NCBI RefSeq assembly: GCF_035582795.1
Contig: NC_134372.1
Coordinates: forward strand, 35,768,316-35,832,315
Origin: Mycteria americana
Lineage: Eukaryota > Chordata > Aves > Ciconiiformes > Ciconiidae
Length of the DNA: 64,000 bases
Direction: 5' to 3'
Below the pieces are notes generated by a model that searched no databases, had not been told where the DNA came from, and was given only the letters and a program-made list of their open reading frames with translations. Below are positions 25,578 through 40,200 of this stretch, piece by piece (positions within the stretch are counted from its first letter, which is position 1; each line of letters begins with the position of its first letter). Both the position numbers and the translations under genes were made by a program.

Positions 25578-28500
25578 AACAGAGTATTGGGAAGGAATTA
25601 AGCACCATAGTTCCACCAGCTTGAAAATCGTGGAGATACATTTATTCAGACGAGGTTTCCTCTTGTGCTCGCTGGTATCGATGAGACCTTTGTAGTCTGC
25701 GCTATGATCAGCTCTATGTCAATTTTAATGATACCATTTGGCACTAAGCTGCTATGCTAATGAAGCCTATGGTACACTGAAAGGCTTTAGTGAATCAGAC
25801 TAGCTGTTTTAGTTCTGTATTTCACTTTCAGAACATTTTCCCTGTTTCCCACAAGGAACAGCCTTAGCTGAATGGTGGAAACTTTCTATAGCTTATGAAA
25901 AATCCCAGGTTTTTGTTACGCTTTATAATAACTTGCTGTTTATTTCTTTCTGATATCACAAATATTTGCAGAGACCCACTTTGACGGATAATAACTGATT
26001 TAAATAGTCAACATCAAATACAAAAGGTTTATGAATACTAAGCAAAACATCTTGACAAAAGGTGAGCAGACTATGCAAGGGTGATATAGTCTGCATGTTT
26101 CAATGTCTCTTTTAGTGGAATCACATCTTTACTTTCAATTTCCTCTTTAATGTAACATACATTCTGTAAATATTGTTGCTACTGACAAGAACATCAATTC
26201 ATGTTATTCATAAAGAGACTTTCAGTATTTGAGCAGTGAATAGCAAGCAGGAGGAACAATTGCTTGCACTTTTATTTCTTAACATACCTCTGCTAAAAAA
26301 AGGAAGCAGAGTCAATTTACGTTTATCAAACACATACTGCTTTTGGGAAAGGACTGATTTTTAGCAGAAAACCATATGCAAGTGAAGGGAGGTACATTTG
26401 TTAAAATATATTTATTTCCTTCATGTATTAGAAATCGTTTGCCAAACAAAAGTGATTGGGGGACTGAGATGTTTTTGCAAGAGTTATAAAATTAGTGATT
26501 GTGAAGGGATCATTTTAACAGGCGCTGTATTGAACAGTTTTGCTCAGAGTAATTGGTGTAGGAGGTGTGGATGTGGATGTTCCTGTGGACAAAAATCTAA
26601 AGTTTAGTCACCATAAGTAAAGCAATACTAAGAATGATTGTATGGCAGTATCCAGTAAATGTACTTTGCGTTCAGTCTTAGTCCTTACCATGCACTTGCC
26701 ATATGCTTTACTTCGCTGATGTCAGTTGGACCATGTGCGTACTTCAAATGAAGTGGGTGCACAAGCGTTTGCCGAATTGGAGTCTTCTTCAATGTAGTGA
26801 TCAATGTGAGTAAATAGCAATTTCAATAAAACTTGGGGGCTACAGTGGAGTGGTGTTGACACTATTAAAGAGCTGCAAATCCAAAAAGAAGGGTTTGGGA
26901 TGTGGGTGGAAAGCAGAATGGCATCATCTTGGAGTATGCTTAGTCAGTGCAGGAGGAGTCCTATGGAAAGAAGATGCAGAGTATAAACGTGTTATTTCCG
27001 GTTTCCAAATCTAGTGCCACCCTGCCCTGCCACGCTGTTTACCTAGGTCCAGCCAGAGCTGCATCTCTCAGAAATGGAAAACACTTTCCTAAAAGGCCGG
27101 TGCAAAATGCTAAGGAAAAGCTATTAAAATGCTTAGAGTATGGAGTAAGCTTATGATCTCAGAGCTGGAATTAGAAGAGCTATTGAATGCTTCCCACTTT
27201 CTAACCATTACGAATTGCAGGTGCTTGTCACGTCTGAGGATTTAAGTTAAAATCAGGGAAAAAATTGAGTCATTCTGACAGTGCAACTTGGCAAATTGCC
27301 AAGGAAGTCTAGGCAAGAGTTACAGCTGCATTAAACAGCTTAGTGTGGTGTTATCTTCTGCTTTTTTCAGCTGGAGAAATTGCTTTGCCATGGAAAGCAG
27401 AGACCAGCAAACCAGAAATCTTTATGAGTCGTGTGTATACACCAAGAGACACTGGGAGGGGAGCAATGGGCCATGAAGAAAGCCCTGCTCTTGCCTTGGT
27501 AGCTCTGGAATATGGGGAAAAACATATTTTGTTTCTGGGTTTTTTCCCTTTTTTTTTTTTTTTTTAAGCTCTGTTCCTTTTCCAATTCCCAGAAATGCCT
27601 TCCCTGAAAGGGATAAAATTTGCATTCGTTTCTGCATTTACCACTCTGTGTGCACACATATGCATGTAATTTTTATGCAGAAAGTGAAGGAAAAAGTGGT
27701 GTTCTACTTTACAGTTCAGTGTAATCTGGTACATGTTATTTGAAGAATAATAGCTAGCGGTATTGACAATGATGCATAAATACTCTGTGGCATGACTGCA
27801 GCAGTGACATTGTAGTTCTGCTGTTCCCTATTGTTGCTTTAAAAGACTGGTAGCAGAGATGGAGTGGGAGCGAGTCCCTCCTTTATGAAATGCTCTCTAC
27901 CAGCCAATATTACTTTTGTAATATGTGTGCAAATCCCTAATGATTATTTTACTCTGCTGTCCTTTAAATAACAAAAAATATTCAACCCTGTATTTTGCTA
28001 TTTACAACAGCTGTCAAAATGGATTTCCTACATGTCTGGAGTGTGCATCAGGAAAAATTTATCAGTTTCCTTAACAATACTTGGCTTTGCTCTGCTTATC
28101 AGAGGGGTAGTCCAAGTGTGATTAGATCTACTCATTATATCTTCACAATAAAAATGGTATTCCAGCACTTCCACTACAATATGCTTCTTACTGTGTCTTT
28201 TGTGAAATGCACACTGAATGATGAACAACATGCAGAAGGGAAAACAAGCATCTGCTTCCTGGAAACAAACATCCCTGAAATGTAAGTATTACTTCTTTTA
28301 AGATGAGATGTTACAGATTGGAGGGGACAAACAATATTAACTGAGCATTTTCCTTTTTATTGTCTACTCAACTCTGTTGTAAAAATAACTTTTTTGCAGC
28401 ATTATGGATACATATGGGTGGAAGGGCCTTTTCAAAATAAGTACACAAGAGTTCTGCTTAATGATATTCAGTGAAGCCACAGGGCAGTGCGAGAGCTGCA

Positions 28501-31500
28501 GTCAGGAGGACATACAGTTCATCATTTTTATTGGGGGTTTGTATCACTGACAAGAAAAGTTGTTCTCCCTCTCTTATGTCTGTGTGAGTGTATGAGGTTG
28601 CTGATCATGGGCAGTTTTAAGTCCTTCTAAATATGCATTTCCTTTAATTCATTAAGAGACTTTCATGTTCCAACATATCCATTACAATGACAAACTGACA
28701 CTGTAAAATTAAAAAGCCTGCAATTACTCACTTGGTTTGTATTTTAATCAAAGCTATTGTAATATGACTCTAGGGAACCATAAATGGCAAAACAAAGGGG
28801 TTGGGATTTATGTGGGACCTCTGTATACAGAATGTCTAAGTGGAGGGAGCTAGGGAAGAACAAAAATGCTGGATTTCTTCCCTGCATCCAGGAAGGATAG
28901 TTTCAAGTGTAGCTTGAGCAGAGCCTAAAACAAGTGTCTGGCCAGCTTGGGATCAGAGAGATCCAAACACACATGTCTTCTCTCTTTATTTTGGCTTTTG
29001 GACATTGAGACCATCCAATGAAACCATGATGGGCCCATACATTATTTTTATGAATCATCCTTCCATGGAAGACCTTAAGGAAGTAAAGCAATATAGAAGA
29101 CATTTCTGCATGCGTTGTGGTTGTCAGGCAGGTAGTAATTGTATCGTTTGCTTCTCTTATAAAATAAAGTGGACGTGTATGGGTGCATGTTTGTGTGTAG
29201 GCAGGAGAGGAGACAAGTGTACTGCTCCTGATTTGTGGTTTGTGATTTCAAGAGGAATTTTCTCATTTTGTGTAAAGCAAGTTTGATTCATTGCCTGTAT
29301 CTCTCAGGCTGCAGAGTTCTGACATCAAAAGGTGAGCAGTAGTGGGTATAGCAAGAGAGTAAAGCTCATTCATACAGTCCTGCTAGGGAAAGGTGTTTCC
29401 ACTGCACTCTTAGTGGAATTGCACCTTCTGTACTTGCTCGAGACATGCACTTTGGGTGCCCTTCCCTGTGAAGTAGCAGGGACAGCCCATGTGTCACAAA
29501 GCAATGCTCTCAGAATTTTTATAGGAAGTTTTATGCTTTTCTGTATTGCCTACAAAATTTATACAAGACTGTATAATTTTGAAGGAAATTAAATGAACAA
29601 AACTGCTTTGAAGCTGGCATGGCAGCTGTGCCTTAGAACTTCTTTTTTGTCTCCAGGGTTCACATGGAAACTGCTGTGGATTTAATGAGTATTTGTCACT
29701 TGCATGGGAAAGATATGAACAGACATTCTCATTTTGGACCCAAATCTGTCTTTACAAAAGATGGAATAGAAAATTCTATAACAAAGCCAGCATTTTGGAG
29801 TGGCTCTTCCTTCACGGAGTTCCCCTGTGGATCTGACTGAGATGCTCCCAGGTCACCTGCATGCACAGTAACTAACCAGGCTTTCTTTGTAGCTTTGTGA
29901 GCAGCTGGGATTTGAATCTCCTCCTCAAAGAGTTTGCAAAACCCCCGTGGTACGGTAAGTCTAAGGGTTTCACTTCAGAATTTACCAGATGCAACACTCA
30001 CAGTTAACCACTGTTTCTCTTATTGTTCTTCTCGGCTTGTCACCTGATGCATTGACCACCTTGTCAATATTTAAGGTATCATGAGAGAAATGAGCTTCCT
30101 ATATCTGAGCAGTTGCAGGTACAAAGTTGGCCAGAGCCCAAGTACCAGTCTGTATGAACTGGGAATTGTTGCGAGTATTTCACAGACTATTTCTTGTTAA
30201 GCTGATCATAGCCTCCTCTCATTCAGGCAAATCAGAGTTATATTTTCTCATGTTCAGAGCATTTTCTGTTTGTCAGCACAAAGCTCTTCTCAGTTGTGTG
30301 ACTGAGGGAGGAGCAAGTGACTATGATGGAGACAAGGAGCCCAGCACATAATCCAGATACTTAAAAATGTTAAATGCGTGACACTGATACTCAGAGTGAC
30401 AATTCACCCAAAAGCAAGAATGGAAATATTTTTCTAATTGCTCTCTCAGCCAGATCCCCTAACTCCTTCCAAGAAGCAGGATGGCCACTCTAGCTACCAT
30501 GGCTCCAGTGGAGAGGCTCTGCCCTTCCTGGGCAGGCGGTGGTGGTGCTGTGGGCTGCAGAGGTTTCACCCGTCTGCCATCTTCATTCAAACGCCCCGTT
30601 CGCACTAGATGGCACTGTAATAACACTTGTTACATCACCAGATTTATTTACAAAAAACCCCACCTGAACCGGTGGAGTTATCTTGAAGTGCAGTAAAGTT
30701 AGTGTATTCATTCATTTGCTCCTTTTGAATGTTAGTGCTTTATTGACAAATGAATGCTGTAATACATACGGTATGTTGTTACTAAGTCTGCATGTGACTA
30801 GTAGTCCAGAACTGTTCTGAACACACAACCATACCTCTGATGCATCTGCTCAGACTGGCTTGCAGGTTACTCTTTCAATCATCGTTGGATTATATGGTGC
30901 TCTTGTAAAGCTCTCTAATTTTGTCACTTCTATTGTAATTCCTAGCTTATAATGTTGATGAAGCTTCAGTGTTTAAATATTTTTTAACATATTTTTTCTC
31001 AGCTGGAACCTCCTACTCCCCCATTTGTAAATCCTTATGATCAGCACATCCATTGTGTTTGAGTATCCTTTGGACTACTTACCTCAGGTGCATTTCACAG
31101 TACTTTCTTTTTAAGCCTTAAAAGCCTAACCTTAACTTAGGTTAAAAGTCTTTGCACCTGTGTCTTACAATACAACTTTTCAATTTTGTCTGCTTGCTCA
31201 GCCACCCCTTCTAATTTCTAAATGAGTTTTACATCTCTCTGGCATTAGCAGCTGGTTTTGGTCTGATTAAGTCTTGCATTTCTGTGATGATTCTCATCCA
31301 AGTAGATCCCCTAGTGCTTTATAAACTTTATTAACTGGTGGAACATACTACCTATCCTTTGCCCTTGATCAAATTAATAAACCTTTAGAGTGAAAGACAG
31401 TAAATGATTTTGCTGAAGGTGGAAGGTGATGATGGAAAGCATGTGAAATTGTATACGAACTACTCCAGGCTTCAGGATTCTTCCACCTGAATAGGACAAA

Positions 31501-34500
31501 TGAAATATTTCATTAGCGTTATATAGATTTCGGCATTGTCAAAATGCTTATGTGAACTAATTCAAGGTCTGTGGCTTTTTCTTCAAAACTCTAAAACAGA
31601 GCTCATCCTGTCACCTAAAAAGGACCATCAGCTGTCCTAGATCTTACTTGTTGTGAACAGTGACAGATGTAGCCTTGGCTCTTTACTGCAAAGAGAAACA
31701 GCCTCCAAAATCCATCCGTGAGTGTTTACAAAGAAGTACTGCCCTGCGAGAATGTTGCTGGAACTTAATGTTACTATATTTAGAGGCTTTGACTGACATA
31801 TTGTAAAGAGATGCATATTCAATACAACTGTTTCTTCAACATCCCTGAACAAAGCAATTACTGAAATAGAGAACTGCATACTTCTGTTACAGGATGTGGC
31901 ATATGGAAAGATGGAGTTACCCTTCAGTCTCCACCCTGACAGGACAACCCAGTTAATAACTGCTTTCTAAGACTCCCAGAGATTTTCAAAGCTCTTGGAG
32001 AACAGGAACTACAATTACATGTGAAAGAAAACAGCAAAATATGTACGCAGACAAAGCTGTGGCAGTAGTACACGGTGTAAGGGAGGTTTGTCAGCTACTG
32101 AAATGTGGTTTTTATTTACTACATCTGCTAGGTATTTTGCTTAATAATGCTGTAGCTAGAATGAAACTGTCAGGCTTTTCTCAACAGCTTTTCATGGACT
32201 CTAAGGGGGATAATAGATTAAAGTACTTCTGTGCATTAATTTACAAAGGTTTATTATACATGGTTTGCAAAATGTAACCAAACTTTTTGTGGTAGTCACT
32301 ACTGTGAAATGTTTTAATTTTGGAATCTCAAAATCTGGTGTAATCTTCAAAGTATCTTTTAACAGTTCTGCCTTTGGCCCCAAACCTGCCACACTGTGAC
32401 AGAGTTATCTGTTGGCATCTATGGGAATTTTGCATTAAGCTTCATAGCAGGATATGTTTTTTTATCTCTTTCAATTTGTTTCTTTTTAGCATTTCCTAAA
32501 TGCTACCCAGCAGTGTGTTTTAATGCAATACATCCTGTATAATTCAGAGGTATTGCAATAAGCATTTTCCTCCCTCTCATCTGTAAGGTTTACTGTCTTT
32601 AGCACAGTGCTGACCCAATGAATTGTTGTTTTCCCTGCAACTGAAATCTGGTTTTTAGTTAAGTGATAAAAAATCTGTTTCATTTAAGTGACAATTTTAA
32701 ATTATTTAATTTCTCTAGCTGTTGCATACAATGCCCCAGTAAGATGGATTTAGAGAGTATAGGATGGGAGACAATCAGAACAATGGTATTGGACAGGCAA
32801 TATCCTTGCCCCAAGAGCAGCAAGCACCAGCTGCTTCACCGGACAGTGCAAGAAGTCTAGTAACAGCCAAGTGGGGTAACTTGACAGTGCCTATTTGCTT
32901 TGGTTTTAATTTTAACTCTGACTGTTGGAAGGTTTATACCATAATATAAACCATTGGAGATAGTTGTTTACATTTTTCTATCTCCTGTAATGTAATAAGG
33001 AAGTTCTTACTAGCAGCATCAATTATTAGTTTTTTTCCAAATCCTAATCTGAAGGATAATTTGCAAGGTTGAATCCCTAAACAGGCTATTGTATGTGTAT
33101 TAGAGGTATAGGATTCCATGTTGTTGATTTTTAATATTTTTTGGTTAGCATGGCTGCTGAAAAGGGCTGCTGATTTTGCTATTGTGGTAGTGTTTTAATT
33201 GAAAAAATAAGTAACAGTTAAACACTGGACAAAGGAATATAAGTGAAAGAAATGTGAACCTCAGTAAGAGCTGGATGTGAGCCTGAAAGACTGCTGTTCT
33301 CTGATATTCTTTTAGGTGTCACAAGTCACAGATGATGATGTAGCTCTAGTTTAAAAGTGAAATTCTGAATTTTGTTGTTTGTGTGGCACAACAAATGTGA
33401 TTTGAACTGGTACCGAGAACGTTTTTTCTTCATTGCTTGTCAGATTCATTTGCAGGCAATATTTTAAAGTGCTATAAAATTATTTTGTCAAATTGTTAAG
33501 GAGATTTAAATCATAGTATGTTTTTAAAAACCCAGGAAACAGCTGTTTATATTCCACAGGAGTGTAGAGAGCATTTGATTTGCGACTGTTATATTATTGT
33601 TTAATCCTGTCCTGTTTGCTTTTTTTTATTTGTTGAAGCTGACTTTGACAATCTGTAGATCTTAGTTTGCAATGTAAATCAAAGCCATGCTCAAATGTAG
33701 GTGAGAAACATGACATTAAGTAATGCAGTAATTCAGTTTATATGGAAGTATTCAATTTGAATGAATAACTAAATATTAAAAATAATTAAATATAATTTTA
33801 TATAATTATTTTGTGCATATGACACATTTATCAAATATTGCTGTCAGTTTTAGCCACATATATATAGTTTGGCTCATTTTTCATGTGAACTGAATCACAA
33901 AGTTGAGAAGGTGTATGATGAAACTACAGCATTTAAAGAACTTGAAAGGCTCTTAAATTTATCAATTCACTATCTGAATTTGCTTGAAAAAACATGTCAT
34001 GTTTTCTGGCATTTTTAAAATATATTGATCTTAAATGTTCTTTCCTACTAAGAGGAATAAACTTTATGGTATTTGACCATAACATACTCCAGTGTTTAAC
34101 ACTATCCCTGAATTACTACTTCATTGTATTTTAATCATTTTTGTTTGCAAGGATTAGGAAGATTTCACCTATAATAATTAAAGTTGACTTCCAGAAGCCC
34201 TGCTGGTAGAAATATTAATGCCTGATTTTATGGGCCTGCAGTGTATAGTACACAGCACAATGGGAAAGAAGTGATTTAAATCTGAATGGTGGACACTGAA
34301 GGACCCAAGCTAATTAATAGGCTTGTGAATGAAACTCTTGAGGAAGACCACTAAGAACTGATGGGCTACCTTAGAGCTTTACTCATAGCACAGTGATTAC
34401 ATATTGAGCTGCACTGTAAATCAATTAAATGTTCTTGCTAGCACCACATTATTAACTTTATGTGGTCTGATCATTTTCTTTTAGCTTTACATCCATGCTG

Positions 34501-36119
34501 TTGCCAGTTCTACACAAATGATAGATTGCATTTTAAAATTAAAATTGCTTTTTGTTTTTAAGGAGAAAAAAGCAATGCTGTGTTAAAAGTCAGAAACTGT
34601 AATCAGTCTACTTCGGTGTCTGAATTGCACATGAAAAACAAATGACTCAGCTGGGCCTTGAAAATAGGAATGGATCAAGACAAAGGCCAACAGACCTTTA
34701 CAAAAACTTGAATTTGAGTCTACTGAAACATTTTGTCAAGATGTATTAGGCAAATATTAGCTGTCTTGAATCTAAATCTTCAGGGCAGCTCAGAACTTCA
34801 GAGACATCCAAACCAAACTTTGCACTTGGAACTGCTCTTGTGTAGAGACACATCCTAGGGAGGTGGAGGAGCAAAAAATACTTTAAATGTGGATGATTCC
34901 GATGAAAATGCAATTTCATTGTGTCAACTATAAGACTGACAGCACAAGAACCCACCCCAGCAGAGCTGTGAGATCATCTCTGATAAATCAAAGCTCAGTA
35001 TGTTTGGCAATCGCTGTATTAAAGAAGCGTAGCTGAAGGCAGTATTGCCATCCCAGAAATACCAAAAATGCCCAACTGCATGAGATTCACATGTTTATAC
35101 TTTTTCCTGGTGTCCACCTCTTTTGGCATTCAGTGAGCTTAGAGCAGTTCAAGAGGCAAAATCTGCTTTGCACCACTTGCCTTGTTTACGTCTTGGGATC
35201 CTGCTACGAAATTGAAATTGGAACTACCAGTTCCACCTTTTTTCATGGGGTGACAGTGCAGTTTAACTGCCTGCTCTGTCTTCACGTCCTGCCAATAAGC
35301 ATCCTACTTTCCCTTGGCATCCCAATTGCCCAAGAATAGTCTGCATAGATGGGAACCATATCATGACCCATGCAGTTCTGTGCAGATTTAAGATATTCCC
35401 TGTGTTGATGAGTATAGGCCAGTATGCTTATTATTATTATGTTTTTATTAATTTTATTATCACTTCTCCTCTTACATGATTTTTTAAAATTTCATCCTTC
35501 TTCTCAACCCCCCAGTTTTTTTTTCCCTGAAGTGAAATATATTCATGTTTTACAGCTTGAATTTAGTTTTCATATAGTAGATTTATGGACACATTCAATA
35601 AGGTGAATTGGTTTCTTCCTTTTTTGTTCTCTATACAGTTCAGTGGCAGTGAATACTACTAATCATAGGAAATCTATAAAGAAATTTCAAATTTCTTTAA
35701 TATTTGGAAATCTCATTTGCATGCAGGAAAAATGGGTGAATATTTCCTCTGTTGTAAAAATGTATAATACCAATTGCCATCTTTAATGAAAAAATAAATT
35801 AAAAATATTGCATGCACAATAAAAATTATGCCATATAATGTAAAAGATATGAATGAGTATGAATATATTACTGAGTCTTAGGTGTAGTTTATTAAATATT
35901 ACATAATCTTTCAAGCATTTTGAAAAAATGAAAGTAAAAGATTGGTTTCCGTGTGTTCAAATCCATTTGACTAGCACCCAAGCAGTTCAGAGCTGTGCAA
36001 ATAGTTCTAGGGGAGTGAGTATGCTAAAAGTGTTTGATTAGCAGAATTATTTATTTAGTTGTATTCAGACACTGAAGCAGAGTCCTTTGAATCCGTATTT
36101 TGCCATTTTTTCTTACTGC

Positions 36120-36179
36120 TCTTACTGTATTCATGTTTCATGTATTCATGTTTCATTCTTTCTTACTGTATTCATGTTT
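36120..36179. repeat. Short direct repeats of TCTTACTGTATTCATGTTT
   Basis: The 19-base unit occurs at 36120-36138 and 36161-36179, with a partial copy (TGTATTCATGTTT) between them at 36141-36153. Confidence 0.85.
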
Positions 36180-36299
36180 ACTTATTACCTTGTTTGGTGA
36201 TCTTAAGATGGGCTCTTTTGTCTGCTTCTTGGATGCATTACCTTCAGAAAGATGCAGAAATTGAAGAGTGTGACAATTTGGGGAGCTTACCATATAAGA

Positions 36300-37260
36300 G
36301 ATGGGTTTGAACGTCACCAGCCCTCTGTCTGTACGTCTGGACTGGCAGTGGTCCCCGTGGCCGGTGGTGGAAGGCAGCAGGACCGGGCAGAGCATCTGCA
36401 ATGGCATTACGCTAGGAGTCAGCTCCTGTCAGAGGGAGAGGAGAAGTTTTGTCTCCCTTTGTTTGCCCCGGTAAAAGGGAGCCTGCTGCTCTGCTACATT
36501 TGCAAGACTCACTTGTGTCCTCTCTGGTGTCATCTTACCTCTGGTTTCAGTGGGCTCCAAGGGGTGCAGTCAGCAGGGCAGAGGAGGGCCACAAAGCTGG
36601 CCTCCCGCTTCTCCTAACGCAGGGCCCTCCCACAGCTTTTCCTCACGCTTTTCCCATGCTTTCCTATCGCTGTGGGCAGCGTTTTGCCCTTTCTCAGATA
36701 CATTTCCACAGAGGTGCCCCCAGCGTCAGTGAGGGCTCCGCTGTGCCCTGCGCTGGGGCGGCTGCAGAACCGGCTGGAACCGGCTGGAACCGGCCCTGGG
36801 CAGCATGGGGCAGCCTCGGCCTCTCCTCACAGAGACCCCCCTGCAGCCCCCGCTGCCAGCGCCTGGGCACCCCAAAACCCGGGGTGAGGGTGTGCGGGTA
36901 GAGGTTACCCCACGGGGCATTGACCATCTGAGGTGTGAACAGTGATGCACTTTGGTGTCTGTGCTCCAGTGCTGCCATCTAAATCCTAGTAATTGCTGGT
37001 GATGTACTCAAGATTAACGTATCCTTATTAAGTGCCTTTGAAGCAACCTGTGCTACATGGTAATGCCTCAGTGAGGATGGCAGGAGAGTTTTGTTGTCCA
37101 AGGAGATGGTCTTCTGGTCCTCCCTGTGCTAACCAAACTCACGTGGCTGCTGGGGAGGGAAGCTCGGGAGTGCTCTGGAGGAGGCCATGCCGCCTGCCTC
37201 GCACCCTGCCACTGAGGGCACGAGAAAGCCTTACTGCTTTCCAGGAAAGACACAGTGGCT
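36300..37260. other. GC-rich patch around the 36.6-kb LTR fragment
   Basis: This stretch is much richer in G and C than the DNA on either side. Only 36637-36869 is explained by the LTR match. The left part (36300-36540) and the right part (36870-37260) have several overlapping open frames but no protein family I recognise. They may be older retroviral or other repeat sequence, or an unannotated exon. I cannot decide which. Confidence 0.4.
36637..36869 (-). mobile_element. LTR fragment nearly identical to part of the 58.5-kb LTR
   Basis: These 233 bases match 59121-59352 with about four differences (one deleted base and three substitutions). The match is in the same orientation and so corresponds to the minus-strand LTR family at 58.5 kb. 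It includes the tandem 'aaccggctgg' units. Weaker similarity may extend left to about 36545 ('aggggtgcagtc', 'cccgcttctcct'). The rest of the LTR and its ends are missing or diverged. Confidence 0.75.
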
Positions 37261-40200
37261 GCATGGCTTTGTACAAGTAGCCTGGTGAGTACTGGGATGG
37301 ATAAAGCCTGCTTTCAAGTGCACTTACAGTTTGTATCGGATGAATGCCACCCCACTGAATCATTAATAATGTTTTTCATTCATTTTTGGTTCAATGCAAG
37401 CCTTTTGTGGTAAACAAAAATAAATTTTATTTACTTTTTTGTTACCAAAACAGATCAACACATTTGTGGTGATGAGAATCTGTCCTCTGGTGCCTTCTGC
37501 TCTTCCTTGGCAGTAGCACTGTGTCATGGTGCACCTTTCCCTCCCGTGGGCTTTCTGCCTTGTGATTGTCGTGCCTGATTTTGAGTCCGTAGAAACCTGT
37601 GTAACCTGGGTTAGATCATGACCTATTTTGTGCGTTTGCTTGGTGCTAAAATAGATGCAGTACTCGCCAAATCAGCATGGCCTTGCTGCTCTGATTTGAT
37701 ATGCCTTGAATTTCTAAACCGGTCTCCTGTTGTGTACAGCTGTTCTGATGGAGGAGACGCTTTTCACAGGTAAATATGGAGAGGTGAAGAAGTGATTGGG
37801 GAGATCCCACAAACCTCCTGCTCGCCTCAGGCAAAAGTCATTTTCTTGTCAGCATGCTTAGAGATTTTTTTTCAAAGATTGCTCTGTGTTAGCCTACATT
37901 AGTTACTCCCTGTCCCCTGACATAGGTGGAATAGACCTTATCTCAATCTGCACCTCTCAGAGATGTGCTGTGTCCTTTGGCATACTAAAATGGAGATTAC
38001 TGTGTTCTTGCTAGTTAGACAAAGGGAGAAAGAAAGGTGCTGGCTTGGTAGTGTAGTGGCAAGTTATTTGTATGAGTGTAAGTGGTCATCTGTTTAAACC
38101 CTATCACTTTGTACAATTTACAAGAATTTCATAACTTAATTTTTAGAGGAAGAAATTTTCTGTGGCTTGGTGTTAGCATGAGATTGATTTGTGCTTTGAT
38201 ACAGATTGTCCATATAATCCTGGTTACATCACTTGGCCTCCTGTCCTGTAAAATGGGTTGCTAGCAATTCCCTGCGTTGCAGATACATCACGTAACCTCA
38301 CAATCATACCTTAAATTTGTGAAACAATTATATTGGTAGTGAGGGAGATGTTAGTACCATAGAATTGTTATAGCTCATTTTAGAATGCATTACCATGACT
38401 TTAAAGCAGATATTTGTGTGTTTTTTTAAAATTTGCAGACTGCTCTTTTCTTGGTGAAATGCACTATCATTATCTGATAACAGTATCACAAACAAAACTG
38501 CTAGTAGATTTATCCCGGATGCCTGGAGGTAGGGTGGGGGGTGTGTGTGGTGTTTGGGATATGAGTGGAAGGCTTCTCTCCACTCATCGGGATTTTCTCT
38601 TATGACAGTGGTAGTTTGAGCTAATTGACACGGGGGAAAGAGGTGGAAACAGGCAAATGCAAATTGAGATCCTGTCTTTCCCTTAGCACAAACCATTGGA
38701 AAAAGGAAAAGAACTGTGAAAATAGTGCAGTTGTATTTTCCCATTTCTAGGCAATACTTAACTAACACAACTGGAGTTTTAAGGAATCCCAAATTGTGCT
38801 AGGTGTGTGACACAGTAAATTTGACCAGCTGTAGCTGAGTTGGCCATGTGTGAACACCAATTAGTGTGGTACATGGTAATATAATTAGGAGAATCAAGAT
38901 GAAATTAAGAAAAAGGGAAAGGTAAGCTGAATATCAGGTACTTTGTTACTACCAGGGGCTTTTAAAACTAAACTGCAGAAGCCATAGGCAGGGGCTGTGT
39001 AAGAAACAATTTTATTCTGAAAAGGCCTGGAGTGGCCCATTTTTATGTCTAAGTTCTACAGTTCTGTGCCCAGTGAAGCATTCTCTAGATAGCCCCCGAC
39101 AGCTGGTGTGCGTGGAATATGTTGACTTCTCTGCTAATGATCCAAAACAAACAAAATAAATATTGGTTATTGTGTGCTGCCCCATGGAAGCTCTCTGTGC
39201 TTCTGTCTTGCAGCAGGTAGTAGCACTGCATGTATCTGATTTGTGCAACATCCCTGTGATGTCCCAGGCTCTCTCCTCACTCTTGCCCAGTACCAGCCAG
39301 ATTCTTATAGATTGCATTGGTATTTATAGAAGAGCATGGGAAATCCTCAAAAGTTCTTGTGTGAAGGGTGTATTTATGCTTCATTTACTAAGTAACAAGC
39401 AATGAGCAAGCAATAAATTTAAAGTGGACAATAGTCCTTATTTCTCCTCCTTGGTTCCCTGCCTAGTGATATTGTAGTATTAGTGAAGGAGGAGGTGGAT
39501 GTCAGAAGAGAAATGTTATTGCAGAAGGGTGAGGAATATATATGCCTTATATAAGCCATCTGGCATGGCAGGCCTGTTGGGTGGCTGTGGCTCTTAAGAT
39601 ATGAAATCCTTTTTCCAGCTGGTTGGCTTTTGCAAAGGATTTAAGTCCCAAAGAATTTTTGGGGTAATAGATGAAATGACAGCAAAATGAGTTTTCAAAA
39701 TCAAAGTAGTATGTCAAATTGTGCAAAGGAACTTTAATGTCAGCAGGATTCTCTTCTAGGTAAAACTCAAGTGCACAGAAATAACTTCAGTGTACTGTGA
39801 CTGGAGAGACCGGTTGTGTGTATAAGGACTTAGGATTGTGTACCGGGCTCTTGATTTCCAGGTCAAATAAGTGCATGGTATCAAACTTTATATTCTACCC
39901 AAGTATTAGTTTCAAGCTCTCTGAATTTTTGTTACCAGGAATTAGGACACAGAAATACTTGCCAGTGCTTAATTGCTGCCCCTAGACAATACATCAGTAC
40001 ATTCTCGTAATAAAATTCACAACTCCCTTTACATCACTATTAATCTCAGTGATGCACAACTTTAACAGCGTTTGGAGTCTGTCCAAGAAAAAAAGTTTCT
40101 CAGATTGGCAGGGCAAAAGGTTTTTATAAGAATAATTTTTTTTTAAATGCTGGTTTGGAAATCACTGAAAAGGAAACCAATGTTTTGAATCTTTTAAACT

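Larger units (their letters stand above)
24216..36119. other. Gene-desert sequence with possible conserved segments
   Basis: Few repeats are apparent. Stretches near 25600-26100 and 33450-34600 are free of low complexity and mobile elements and read like candidate conserved non-coding DNA, but that is an impression without any alignment. No open frame resembles a known protein. Confidence 0.45.

Noticed and set aside
36120-36179. CRISPR-like spacing of short direct repeats
   Set aside because: Only two full units and one partial unit of an AT-rich word exist, in a vertebrate genome. It is a simple local duplication.
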